Shown one piece after another: positions 22,427 to 31,310 of a DNA stretch of 42,739 nt. Made by a program: the position numbers and the translations under genes. The stretch is from positions 1 to 42,739 of the forward strand of contig NZ_BDQM01000030.1 in the NCBI RefSeq assembly GCF_002207865.1. The letters run 5' to 3'. The notes beneath the pieces are model-generated. The model ran no database searches, had not been told where the DNA came from, and saw nothing but the letters and a program-made list of their open reading frames with translations. Source of the stretch: Colwellia marinimaniae (lineage in GTDB: Bacteria > Pseudomonadota > Gammaproteobacteria > Enterobacterales > Alteromonadaceae). Position 1 is the first letter of the stretch; every line of letters starts with the position of its first letter.

Positions 22427-24387
22427 TAGTCAGCCTCTTGGGGTAACATTGCTATGGCTGCAGGTATTTGGTATGTCATGGTAGACGCTTGGCTGGTAAT
22501 CACTCTGTCACCAAAATACTGGTCCATAATCTGCCTTGCCACTGGCGCAGCATTAGTGGCACCACCACCTTTCGCGACATTTTCAATGGCTACCGCAATG
22601 ACAATTTCAGGGTTATCAAAGGGGGCGAAAGCAATAAACATGGCGTTATCACGTTTATTTTCGGATGTGGTTTTAGCGTCATATTTTTCATCTTGTTTGA
22701 TACGTGCAACCTGAGCTGAGCCAGTTTTACCTGAGGCATCATAGGTAGTGCCTTTAAACGGTTTGTAAGCGGTAGCACCAAATTTTTGCACGGTATTATG
22801 CATGGCATTTAACACCAGATCCCAATTTTTTTCTTGTTTTAATACTAAAGGTGCTGGGGGCTCATAGTTGGCGGGTATAATTTTATGATAAGTATTACCA
22901 TTACTTTCAATAATCAACTCAGTATTAGCTTTTAATAAATGTGGAATTTTACGCTCACCATGATTTACTAAGGTTGTTAATGCTTGGGTTAATTGCAGTG
23001 GCGTTACTGTCCAAAAACTCTGGCCAATGCCCACTGAAAGTGTTTCTCCTGTGTACCAAGGTTGATTATAACGGGCGCGCTTCCAAGCGACACTGGGCAT
23101 AATACCTTTACTTTCTCCGTGAATATCGAGGCCGGTACGCTCGCCAAAGCCAAATCGTTGCATCATATTACTGATTTTGGTGATACCTAATTTAAAGGCG
23201 AGATCATAGAAGTAGATGTTACAAGACTGCTCAATGGCTTTGCTTAGATTCACTATACCATGGCCCCAAGGTTTCCAATCACGATATTTATTGGGTAAAC
23301 CTGCCAACTGATACCAGCCTGGATCATTAATGGTTGTGCTTGGCGTGATCACATTCTCTTCTAAACCGGTTAACGCCAGAAAGGGCTTAACAGTAGAGGC
23401 GGGCGGATAACCACTTTGTACACTGCGGTTAATAAGCGGTAGGTCCTTTGATTCAAGTAACTTTTTATAGTTTTTAGTGCTAATACCATGAACAAACAAA
23501 TTACCGTCGTAACTTGGATTTGAATACATGGCTAAAATGCCACCAGTTCGTGGGTCCATAGCAACTACAGCACCACGTTTTCCTGATAAGGCACGTTTAG
23601 CTATCATTTGTAATTCAATATCTAAGGTCAAGGTCAGGTCTTTGCCCGGTATAGGCGGTGTGTAATTTAGCGTGCGGATCACTCGGCCTTGGTTGTTGAC
23701 CTCTACTTCTTGATGGCCAATGGTGCCATGCAGCATATTTTCATAATATCTTTCAATACCCAACCTGCCAATAGCATAGGTGGCTGCATAGTTTTCAGAC
23801 TGACCTGATTGCTCTAATTTATTGAGATCTTTTCTATTGATACGAGCCACATACCCCAAGGTATGGGTGGTTAAATCAGCAAAAGGGTAATAGCGTTTTA
23901 AACGGGCATTAACAAAAATGCCGGGGTATTTATGTTGATTTACCGAGAATAAAGCCACTTGTTGATCACTTAAACGTGAGTGCAATTCTACGGGTTTGAA
24001 ACGACGTTTGCGTTTCATCGATTTGAAAAACTTAGTTTGTCTGTCTGCGCTGATATTTAGTAACAGGCTTACTTGCGCTATGCTGGCTTTTATATCGTCG
24101 ACATCCTCGGCTATCACTTCTAAACTATAGACTGGCTTATTATCAGCAAGTAATACGCCATTTCTGTCATAAATCAAACCACGATTTGGCGCTACCGGCA
24201 GTAGCTTGATACGATTAGAGTTTGAGCGTGTTTGATATTTTTCGAAAGATTCAACTTGTAAGTTATAGATATTGGCAAAGAGTATCAGTAATACCAGCAC
24301 CACGCCGACAAAAGCAATAAAAGTACGTCGGGCAAATAAGTTTGCTTCAGCGGAGCGATTTCGAATGACAATACGACGTGGAGACAC
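22426..24387 (-). CDS. mrdA: Penicillin-binding protein 2 (elongation transpeptidase)
   Basis: This 653-aa inner-membrane protein has one N-terminal helix (about 22-42) and a periplasmic body. The pedestal and dimerisation region runs to about 240 (NRGLIYDRNG marks its start). The transpeptidase domain follows, with the nucleophile motif STVK (331-334), SCN (388-390) and KTG (554-556). It cross-links peptidoglycan during lateral growth and activates RodA. The order mrdA-rodA-rlpA-dacA is the conserved gammaproteobacterial arrangement. Length and all motifs are normal. Confidence 0.96.
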   Translation of the reverse strand: MSPRRIVIRNRSAEANLFARRTFIAFVGVVLVLLILFANIYNLQVESFEKYQTRSNSNRIKLLPVAPNRGLIYDRNGVLLADNKPVYSLEVIAEDVDDIKASIAQVSLLLNISADRQTKFFKSMKRKRRFKPVELHSRLSDQQVALFSVNQHKYPGIFVNARLKRYYPFADLTTHTLGYVARINRKDLNKLEQSGQSENYAATYAIGRLGIERYYENMLHGTIGHQEVEVNNQGRVIRTLNYTPPIPGKDLTLTLDIELQMIAKRALSGKRGAVVAMDPRTGGILAMYSNPSYDGNLFVHGISTKNYKKLLESKDLPLINRSVQSGYPPASTVKPFLALTGLEENVITPSTTINDPGWYQLAGLPNKYRDWKPWGHGIVNLSKAIEQSCNIYFYDLAFKLGITKISNMMQRFGFGERTGLDIHGESKGIMPSVAWKRARYNQPWYTGETLSVGIGQSFWTVTPLQLTQALTTLVNHGERKIPHLLKANTELIIESNGNTYHKIIPANYEPPAPLVLKQEKNWDLVLNAMHNTVQKFGATAYKPFKGTTYDASGKTGSAQVARIKQDEKYDAKTTSENKRDNAMFIAFAPFDNPEIVIAVAIENVAKGGGATNAAPVARQIMDQYFGDRVITSQASTMTYQIPAAIAMLPQEAD

Positions 24388-24452
24388 TAGCGCACGCTAT
24401 CAACAATAAAACTATTTACTAAAAGTATGGCCAAGGTAGTCATCAACACAAG

Positions 24453-24923
24453 CTATTCTCTATGATAAGGGTGGTTAGTATTTACACTCCAAGCGCGATA
24501 GAGACTCTCTGCAATGAGTATTCGCACCATGGGGTGAGGTAGTGTTAAGGCGGACAATGACCACTTTTGCTCAGAGGCTTTAATACAAGCGGGCGCTAAA
24601 CCTTCAGGCCCACCGACAAGTAAAGCGACATCTCTGCTATCAAGTTGCCAGCTTTGCAGTTGTTTGGCAAGTTTTGCTGTTGTCCACGCTTGTCCTTCAA
24701 CTTCAAGAGTGACAATACGGTTACCCTTGGGGATTGCCGCCAGTAACAATTCACCTTCTTTTGCTAGGATACGGGTGATATCGGCATTTTTACCGCGCTT
24801 GCCTGCCGGAATTTCAACTAGATGAAAGCTTAAATCACGGGGGAAGCGACGGCTGTATTCAGCAAAGCCTAGGCTAACCCATGCAGGCATTTTGTTGCCA
24901 ACAGCATATAAGGTGAGTTTCAT
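24453..24923 (-). CDS. rlmH: 23S rRNA pseudouridine-1915 N3-methyltransferase
   Basis: This 156-aa SPOUT-class methyltransferase acts on the assembled 70S ribosome. The SAM-binding knot is visible in [11 protein letters not shown] (about 101-111) and [20 protein letters not shown], ending in the family tail NTNHPYHRE. Length equals E. coli RlmH (155 aa). It lies between rsfS and mrdA, as usual. Confidence 0.96.
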   Translation of the reverse strand: MKLTLYAVGNKMPAWVSLGFAEYSRRFPRDLSFHLVEIPAGKRGKNADITRILAKEGELLLAAIPKGNRIVTLEVEGQAWTTAKLAKQLQSWQLDSRDVALLVGGPEGLAPACIKASEQKWSLSALTLPHPMVRILIAESLYRAWSVNTNHPYHRE

Positions 24924-25122
24924 AAATCTATTTTGATTATTGGGTTTATTATCATCGACAAGGTTATTACATTCTTTGTTCGGTTAAAACTAACTCGCTG
25001 GAAAGTAGAGTCGAGCGAAATGCTACTGAACAAAGTAACGAGAGCCGGCGGTTGATAGAGGAAAGTACATCCTCTTGTTTAAAACCCAGCTGGCACTCGT
25101 CTTTTCATTAAGCAAAAGTTAA

Positions 25123-25443
25123 CTATTCTGCCCAAAGCTGCTCTAGGTTATATTTATCACGTTGTTCATCCGTCATCACATGAACAATGATATCGCCTAA
25201 GTCGACTAATGCCCACTCGCCAACATCGTGACCTTCCATACCACGCGGCTCTTGACCTTGAGCTCGATACTCAATAGCTACCGATTGCGCAATAGATTTT
25301 ACATGGCGTTTTGAATTACCTGAACAAATAATCATGTAATCAGCAAAGCTTGCTTTGTCGCTAATATTAAGAGCGATGATATCTCTGCCTTTCATGTCTT
25401 CAAGTGTTTTTATGACAAATGCTTTAAGTTGTTCAGTTTGCAA
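25123..25443 (-). CDS. rsfS: Ribosome silencing factor RsfS
   Basis: This 106-aa protein binds ribosomal protein L14 and blocks subunit joining under starvation. Family blocks are DIIALNISDKASFADYMIICSG, the SAQ-like VKSIAQSV helix, and WALVDLGDIIVHVM near the C-terminus. The open frame continues to 25521, but the extra residues are hydrophobic and unlike the family. A TTG at 25443 has AGGA 8 nt upstream and matches the E. coli start exactly, so a TTG start is used. It is the neighbour of nadD, as in most bacteria. Confidence 0.93.
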   Translation of the reverse strand: MQTEQLKAFVIKTLEDMKGRDIIALNISDKASFADYMIICSGNSKRHVKSIAQSVAIEYRAQGQEPRGMEGHDVGEWALVDLGDIIVHVMTDEQRDKYNLEQLWAE

Positions 25444-25536
25444 GGTGTTATTCCTATCGTTAATCGTAACGTTTGGGCTGCTCTTTACGAGCAACAATAC
25501 ATAATATTGCAATATTAACACTTTTTACGCTCAGGG

Positions 25537-26220
25537 TTAACGGTAAAGCTTATTTTTGTGAATAAATTCTGCTATTACCGGTAGTAGCTGCTGCTGACAA
25601 CTTTGTTGTTGCGCCAAACGTTGACGAATTTGTGTTGATGAAATATCAACATAATTCGCTTGGGCAAAAAAAATATTACCACAATTATTACGAGATAACT
25701 GTGCAATATCAGTTGTTTGATAATTAGTGAGCAATTTTTTTGTGGCCTCATTAAACTGTGCCATGGGATAGTTAGGGCGGGTATTAACCACTAGGTGACA
25801 AAGGGTTAATATGTGCTGATATTGATACCAGGAGGTAAAGCTCATCAGTGAGTCCATACCTATTATAAAATAAATAGGCTGCTCAGGGTACTGTAGCTTT
25901 AACTCTTTCAGAGTCTCAACAGTGTAAGAGTGGCCAGCACGTTTTAATTCTCGTTGATCACAGCTAAATAGCCTACTGTCTAGGCAAGCAATTTCCACCA
26001 TAGCGGCGCGTTGCTCAGCACTGGCACTGGGCACTAGATCTGCTGAGGCTTTATGAGGGGGAATATGGGCAGGAATTAACAGTATCTTAGTTAAGCCCAG
26101 CTCATTGGCAACCGCTTGCGCTGATTGAGTGTGCCCCAAGTGAATTGGATCAAAAGTACCGCCTAAAATACCTATACCCTTAGTCATAGCAGGCGTTGCT
26201 GAACTCATGTCACTAGTCAT
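25537..26220 (-). CDS. nadD: Nicotinate-mononucleotide adenylyltransferase
   Basis: This 227-aa cytosolic enzyme forms nicotinate adenine dinucleotide from NaMN and ATP in NAD synthesis. The nucleotidyltransferase signature GGTFDPIHLGH covers residues 20-30 and the second motif ISSTQIR covers 193-199. Three in-frame ATGs lie at codons 1, 5 and 12; the last would start just before the GIGILGG strand and is also plausible, because no ribosome site decides it. It begins 6 bp after the holA stop codon. Confidence 0.94.
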   Translation of the reverse strand: MTSDMSSATPAMTKGIGILGGTFDPIHLGHTQSAQAVANELGLTKILLIPAHIPPHKASADLVPSASAEQRAAMVEIACLDSRLFSCDQRELKRAGHSYTVETLKELKLQYPEQPIYFIIGMDSLMSFTSWYQYQHILTLCHLVVNTRPNYPMAQFNEATKKLLTNYQTTDIAQLSRNNCGNIFFAQANYVDISSTQIRQRLAQQQSCQQQLLPVIAEFIHKNKLYR

Positions 26221-26226
26221 CAGTTA

Positions 26227-27291
26227 TTAGCCATAGTTCAGGCTAAAGGCGGCAGTCTTTTCGCCGTGGTACACAGTGATACACAAGTCAGCCAACAAGA
26301 TAAAAATATTAAATTCGCTGCTGGTTTTACTTAATAGGTCTATATCTGCAATACGACTCATGGCACGCTTTATGTTATCAAGTTTGATGTGAGTTAAGGC
26401 ATGCTGGTACAAGGGTTTTCGCTTGTCCCAAATACGAAATTCTTTATAAATATTAGCAAGACTCTCACCTTGAGCTAATTGATTTAGCATGCTGTAGAGT
26501 TGGTTTATTTCTTTATGGAAAACCCAAATTAATTGTGCGGGTGCCATGCCTTCTTGCTGCAGTTGATCGAGCATAACGATACATTTTGCGCAATCCCCTC
26601 TAAGTAAGGCATCGATAACTTGAAAGGGGTTAAACTTTGCTTGTTTTAGTATTAACGGCTCGGCTTGCTCAATGCTGATGGGCTGTGAGCCAAATAATAA
26701 AGCAAGTTTATCTAGCTCTTGGGCAAGGGCGAGTAAATTACCTTCATACAGTTCAATAAGTAGCGCGTTTAACTCGCTAGATATATTAACTTGTCGCTGT
26801 CTGGTTTGATTATTCAACCATTGCGGCATGGCTTTTAACTCAATATCATACAAGGGTAAATAGCAGCCTAATTGCGATAGACTCTTAAACCACTTTCGAT
26901 TAGCACTCGCCGCATCAAGTTTTGCGCCATGAAATATGAACATTACATCTTGTGGGGCATGGGCACCCGTGAAGTCTTGTGTTAATCGTTCCGCTAAAGC
27001 TAATAAGGCTTTATTACCTGAATCGCCTACTTTTACCGTAGTTAACTCCACTTCAATGATACGTTGACTGGCAAAAAGACTTAACGCTTGATACTCATCA
27101 AGTAATTGTTGCCAGTCAAAGCTGGCGTCACTGCTAAAACGAATAACTTCACTAAAACCTTGTTTTTTTGCATGAGCTTTAATAACCGCTAGGCTGTTAT
27201 CTTTTTGCCAAGGTTCATCACCAAAAACCAACCAAACAGGTTTGAATCCCTGTCGTAAGGTATTGTCTAGCTGGTTATGGTAAATTTTCAT
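26227..27291 (-). CDS. holA: DNA polymerase III delta subunit
   Basis: This 354-aa protein is the clamp-loader subunit that opens the beta sliding clamp. The N-terminal RecA-like domain starts with PVWLVFGDEPWQKDNSL, the family opening (LxGxExxL). The middle has FHGAKLD and FNPFQVIDALLRGD, typical of the lid, and the C-terminal collar is helical. Length is close to E. coli HolA (343 aa). The position between lptE and nadD is conserved. Confidence 0.94.
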   Translation of the reverse strand: MKIYHNQLDNTLRQGFKPVWLVFGDEPWQKDNSLAVIKAHAKKQGFSEVIRFSSDASFDWQQLLDEYQALSLFASQRIIEVELTTVKVGDSGNKALLALAERLTQDFTGAHAPQDVMFIFHGAKLDAASANRKWFKSLSQLGCYLPLYDIELKAMPQWLNNQTRQRQVNISSELNALLIELYEGNLLALAQELDKLALLFGSQPISIEQAEPLILKQAKFNPFQVIDALLRGDCAKCIVMLDQLQQEGMAPAQLIWVFHKEINQLYSMLNQLAQGESLANIYKEFRIWDKRKPLYQHALTHIKLDNIKRAMSRIADIDLLSKTSSEFNIFILLADLCITVYHGEKTAAFSLNYG

Positions 27292-27352
27292 AAATACCCT
27301 AGGTAAGTTTTACAGTAACTGGCTTTTTTTAACAAAAGCGCTTTGCGAATAA

Positions 27353-27871
27353 CTAGCGTTGGATTCTTGCTAAATCACGTAGTATTTTATCGGCCGCTGA
27401 TGTTCTCATTTCACTTAACAATAATGATAACTCGCGGCTTTTTGCTAGGGCGAGGTTAGGATCGTCTTGATAATCGCGATAGAGTTCAAAGCGAAAATCT
27501 AGCGCATCTTCGCCAGTAAAGCGTACTTGATAATGCACTGAATAAATCAATTCATATTCTGCCACCTGACCGTTAGAAAATACCGATAACGTCCGTCTAT
27601 CTAATTTATCAGTAAGAATACGTAATTCAGGAATGTCAGTTTTAGAGTGCTTTAATACCTGAACTTGGTTGCGTGTTAAACTGAGTTTAACTAACCGAGT
27701 CAACTCACCGTGAACATCACTGGAACTAAGGTAAAGTGTTTGCAACTCATCGTCGAGTAAATAATCACCGCGAAGTTGAAAACCACAAGCAGACAATAAG
27801 CTTGTGGTTAACAGAGCGATAGCTAATTTTCTAAAGGTTAAGCTTTTAATGACAAGGCTTAATTTAGTCAT
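27353..27871 (-). CDS. lptE: LPS-assembly lipoprotein LptE
   Basis: This 172-aa outer-membrane lipoprotein plugs the LptD barrel and helps place lipopolysaccharide in the outer leaflet. The signal peptide ends in lipobox LLSAC with Cys29, followed by the family start CGFQLRGDYLL. The body is beta-rich with a C-terminal helix. It starts 16 bp after the leuS stop, the usual neighbour. Confidence 0.95.
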   Translation of the reverse strand: MTKLSLVIKSLTFRKLAIALLTTSLLSACGFQLRGDYLLDDELQTLYLSSSDVHGELTRLVKLSLTRNQVQVLKHSKTDIPELRILTDKLDRRTLSVFSNGQVAEYELIYSVHYQVRFTGEDALDFRFELYRDYQDDPNLALAKSRELSLLLSEMRTSAADKILRDLARIQR

Positions 27872-27886
27872 TGGGTATTTACCACG

Positions 27887-30481
27887 TTAATTAGCGACAA
27901 TATTAAGTAACTTACCTGGGATATAAATAACTTTTCGTACCGTTTTACCCGTGGTAAATTTCAACACGTTTACATCATTTAAACCCAGTGCTTCAACCTC
28001 TTCTTTACTGGCATCAATAGCAACGGTGATTTTTGCCCGTAATTTGCCGTTCACTTGTACCACAATCAATTTTTCATCTTCAACGAGAGCACTTTGGTCA
28101 ACGACTGGCCAGCTGACATCTTCAACATGTAAGTCGCTACCGCCAACCGTTTGCCATAAGTGATGACATACATGCGGGGTGATAGGTGTTAGCATTAACA
28201 CGACAGCACGAATAGCTTCTTGCATTACCGCTTTATCTTCAGCGCTTTCAAGTTTAGCTTTGCCTAAGTGATTCATTAACTCCATGATGGCAGCAATAGC
28301 TGTGTTAAAGGTATTACGACGACCTATATCATCGGTTACTTTAGCAATGGTTTTATGTAACTCACGACGTAACTTCTTCTGGTCACTGTTTAAGGTTAAG
28401 CCAGTAATATCAGCCACGGGGGTATAAGTGGTCATTTCAACGAAATCATGGGCTAATTTATAAACACGTTTAACAAAACGATACGCGCCTTCGACACCGG
28501 CATCAGACCATTCTAAAGTTTGCTCTGGTGGTGAAGTGAACATGATAAATAAACGCACCGTATCAGCACCGTATTTTTCAATCACTTTTTGTGGGTCAAT
28601 ACCGTTATTTTTTGATTTAGACATCTTGCTCATGCCAGCAGATAATACTGGCAGACCATCAAGTTTACTTATTGCTAAAGTAACATGACCTTTATCGTCA
28701 CGCTCTAATACTTCAACATCTGTTGGTGCAATCCAATCCTTCGCGCCGTTGTCAGCTTCACGGTAATAAGTTTCAGCTAATACCATGCCTTGGCATAACA
28801 ACTTTTTATAAGGTTCGTCACAGTTAACTAAGCCGACATCGCGTAATAATTTATGGAAAAATCGTGAATAAAGTAAATGCAAGATAGCATGTTCAATACC
28901 ACCGATATATTGATCTACCGGTAACCAATAATTCGCTTTAACCGGGTCAATCATTTGGCTATTGTCATTGGGTGAACAATAACGGGCGTAATACCAAGAA
29001 GACTCCATAAAGGTGTCAAAGGTATCTGTTTCGCGTAAGGCTTCTTCGCCGTTATAGGTGGTTTTTGCCCACTCTGCATCATCTTTAATCGGCGAGGTCA
29101 CGCCATCCATTACCACATCTTCGGGTAAGATTACCGGTAATTGATCTTCAGGTACGGGCACTGATTCACCGTTTGCTAGGTTAATCATTGGGATTGGTGT
29201 ACCCCAATAACGTTGACGAGAAACGCCCCAGTCACGCAAACGGTATTTTGTGGTAACTTTACCTTTATTTTCACGGGTCAATTTATCGCTAATGGCTTTA
29301 AATGCTTGTTCAAAATCTAAACCATCGAACTCACCAGAATTTATTAAAGTCGATTTTTCTGTGATAGCGGCTTTACTAATATCATCAGACTCTTGACCGG
29401 CAATCACTTGCTCTATGGCCAAGCCATATTTAGTGGCAAACTCATAATCGCGTTGATCATGACCGGGTACTGACATAACGGCACCTGAGCCATAATCCAT
29501 TAAGACAAAGTTAGCCGCCCAAACAGGCACTAACTTACCGGTAATAGGGTGAATAGCTTTAAGACCGGTATCGACACCTTTCTTTTCCATTGTGGCCATG
29601 TCGGCTTCAGTGGTTTTACTGTTTTTACATTCATCAATAAAAGCCGCTAAATCGGCATTATCTTTTGCTGCTGCTAGCGCTAATGGATGCTGCGCGGCGA
29701 GCGCTACATAGGTAACACCCATTAAGGTATCAGGTCGTGTGGTGTAAATATCAAAACTTTCTGTTGAATCTGCAAGCACAAAAGTCATCTCAACACCTTG
29801 CGAGCGACCAATCCAGTTACGTTGCATGGTTTTTACTTGCTCAGGCCATTCGGTTAACTGATCTAAATCATCGAGTAATTCTTCGGCGTAATCGGTAATT
29901 TTGATAAACCATTGTGGAATTTCTTTACGCTCGACCAGAGCGCCTGAACGCCAACCACGACCGTCAATCACTTGCTCGTTTGCTAGCACAGTTTGATCAA
30001 CGGGATCCCAATTGACGGTAGAATTTTTCTTATATACCAAGCCTTTCTCAAAAAGTTTGGTAAAAAACCATTGTTCCCAACGATAGTAATCTGGCTTACA
30101 GGTCGTTAATTCTCGGCTCCAATCATAAGCAAAACCAAGTGATTTTAATTGATTACGCATATAATCAATATTTTCGTAGGTCCATTTTCCTGGCGCGGTA
30201 TTATTTTTAATAGCCGCATTTTCAGCAGGTAAGCCAAAAGCATCCCAGCCCATAGGTTGCATGACATTTTTGCCCTGCATACGTTGGTAGCGAGAAATAA
30301 CATCACCTAAGCTGTAATTACGCACATGTCCCATGTGTAACCGACCACTTGGGTAAGGGAACATAGCTAAACAATAAAACTTTTCTTTGTCAGGGTCTTC
30401 GGTCGCTTTAAATGTGTTGTTATCAGTCCAAAATTTTTGTACTGTTGCTTCAATAGCTTGATGATTATAAATGGCTTCCAT
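27887..30481 (-). CDS. leuS: Leucyl-tRNA synthetase
   Basis: This 864-aa class Ia synthetase has the HIGH-type motif HMGH (49-52, in [15 protein letters not shown]) and KMSKS at 619-623. Between them lies the CP1 editing domain ([20 protein letters not shown] with the Thr-rich editing site). The open frame reaches 30532, but the extra 17 residues are unlike the family; the ATG at 30481 ([15 protein letters not shown]) matches E. coli LeuS in position. It is the first gene of the long minus-strand cluster and is divergent from ybeL. Confidence 0.97.
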   Translation of the reverse strand: MEAIYNHQAIEATVQKFWTDNNTFKATEDPDKEKFYCLAMFPYPSGRLHMGHVRNYSLGDVISRYQRMQGKNVMQPMGWDAFGLPAENAAIKNNTAPGKWTYENIDYMRNQLKSLGFAYDWSRELTTCKPDYYRWEQWFFTKLFEKGLVYKKNSTVNWDPVDQTVLANEQVIDGRGWRSGALVERKEIPQWFIKITDYAEELLDDLDQLTEWPEQVKTMQRNWIGRSQGVEMTFVLADSTESFDIYTTRPDTLMGVTYVALAAQHPLALAAAKDNADLAAFIDECKNSKTTEADMATMEKKGVDTGLKAIHPITGKLVPVWAANFVLMDYGSGAVMSVPGHDQRDYEFATKYGLAIEQVIAGQESDDISKAAITEKSTLINSGEFDGLDFEQAFKAISDKLTRENKGKVTTKYRLRDWGVSRQRYWGTPIPMINLANGESVPVPEDQLPVILPEDVVMDGVTSPIKDDAEWAKTTYNGEEALRETDTFDTFMESSWYYARYCSPNDNSQMIDPVKANYWLPVDQYIGGIEHAILHLLYSRFFHKLLRDVGLVNCDEPYKKLLCQGMVLAETYYREADNGAKDWIAPTDVEVLERDDKGHVTLAISKLDGLPVLSAGMSKMSKSKNNGIDPQKVIEKYGADTVRLFIMFTSPPEQTLEWSDAGVEGAYRFVKRVYKLAHDFVEMTTYTPVADITGLTLNSDQKKLRRELHKTIAKVTDDIGRRNTFNTAIAAIMELMNHLGKAKLESAEDKAVMQEAIRAVVLMLTPITPHVCHHLWQTVGGSDLHVEDVSWPVVDQSALVEDEKLIVVQVNGKLRAKITVAIDASKEEVEALGLNDVNVLKFTTGKTVRKVIYIPGKLLNIVAN

Positions 30482-30677
30482 TAAGGTTTTCTCGAATGCT
30501 TTTAAGGTGTTACCGGCTTGCTTACTACCCAAGGGGAATTTGCATGAATAGTGAATAAACCAATGTTAGATTATCGCAGTAGAATACCTTATCTCGTTGG
30601 GTAACAACAAGCAGATCTTTCAACTTTTCCTATACTTGAACCTATAGTGAAAGTAATACGCGTGAGGGAGAATATTA

Positions 30678-31163
30678 ATGTCACATCAAAATGATTACTT
30701 TGCTGATATCTATAAAAATCTCAATAACTGGTTAGTCGCAGTAAAAGCTGAGCAAAAGCCATACATTGATGAATTTATTAAACAGGCTAAGTTGTATGCC
30801 AATGCCGCTGAAGCTATGTCTGAAGAAAAGCTGAAACAATTTGCCGATAATTTAAAATATGATCTGCATGACTTTTATCAATTAAATCGCTCACAAGTTA
30901 AACATTCGCTCTACTTGGGATTATTAAATGAAAGCCTTTGGGATACTCTCGCTAAGTTAACCGATAAATCACAAGTAGAATGGGCTGAACTGGTTGAAGA
31001 TTTTAGTCATGATGGTTTATACAAAAGTGGTGACTTCATTGGTTTTGGCGAGCTGCAATGTCAACAATGCGATGAAAAAATAACTATTTTGCACTTTAGT
31101 GAAATTGGTGATTGTGTTCATTGTGGCTCAACAGAGTTTTTTCGTCTGCCGCTAAACCCTTAG
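30678..31163 (+). CDS. ybeL: Zinc-ribbon protein YbeL (DUF1451)
   Basis: This 161-aa protein has a helical N-terminal part (1-110) with ESLWDTLAKLTDKSQVEWAEL, conserved in YbeL. A C-terminal zinc ribbon has C128, C131, C146 and C149 (CQQC ... CVHC). Function is unknown. The gene is divergent from leuS across about 200 bp. GAGGGAG is a good ribosome site before the ATG at 30678. Confidence 0.92.
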   Translation: MSHQNDYFADIYKNLNNWLVAVKAEQKPYIDEFIKQAKLYANAAEAMSEEKLKQFADNLKYDLHDFYQLNRSQVKHSLYLGLLNESLWDTLAKLTDKSQVEWAELVEDFSHDGLYKSGDFIGFGELQCQQCDEKITILHFSEIGDCVHCGSTEFFRLPLNP

Positions 31164-31310
31164 TTTTATAATCAACTTGTTAGCCTAAATATTTGCCAGT
31201 ACACTAGCGCAATTTTCGATACCTTAATTCGATGCAATGATTTCCAAATATTAGCGTCGATATGTTATTTATTAAACTCGTTATTTAATAACGCTTTTTA
31301 AAGGATTTAT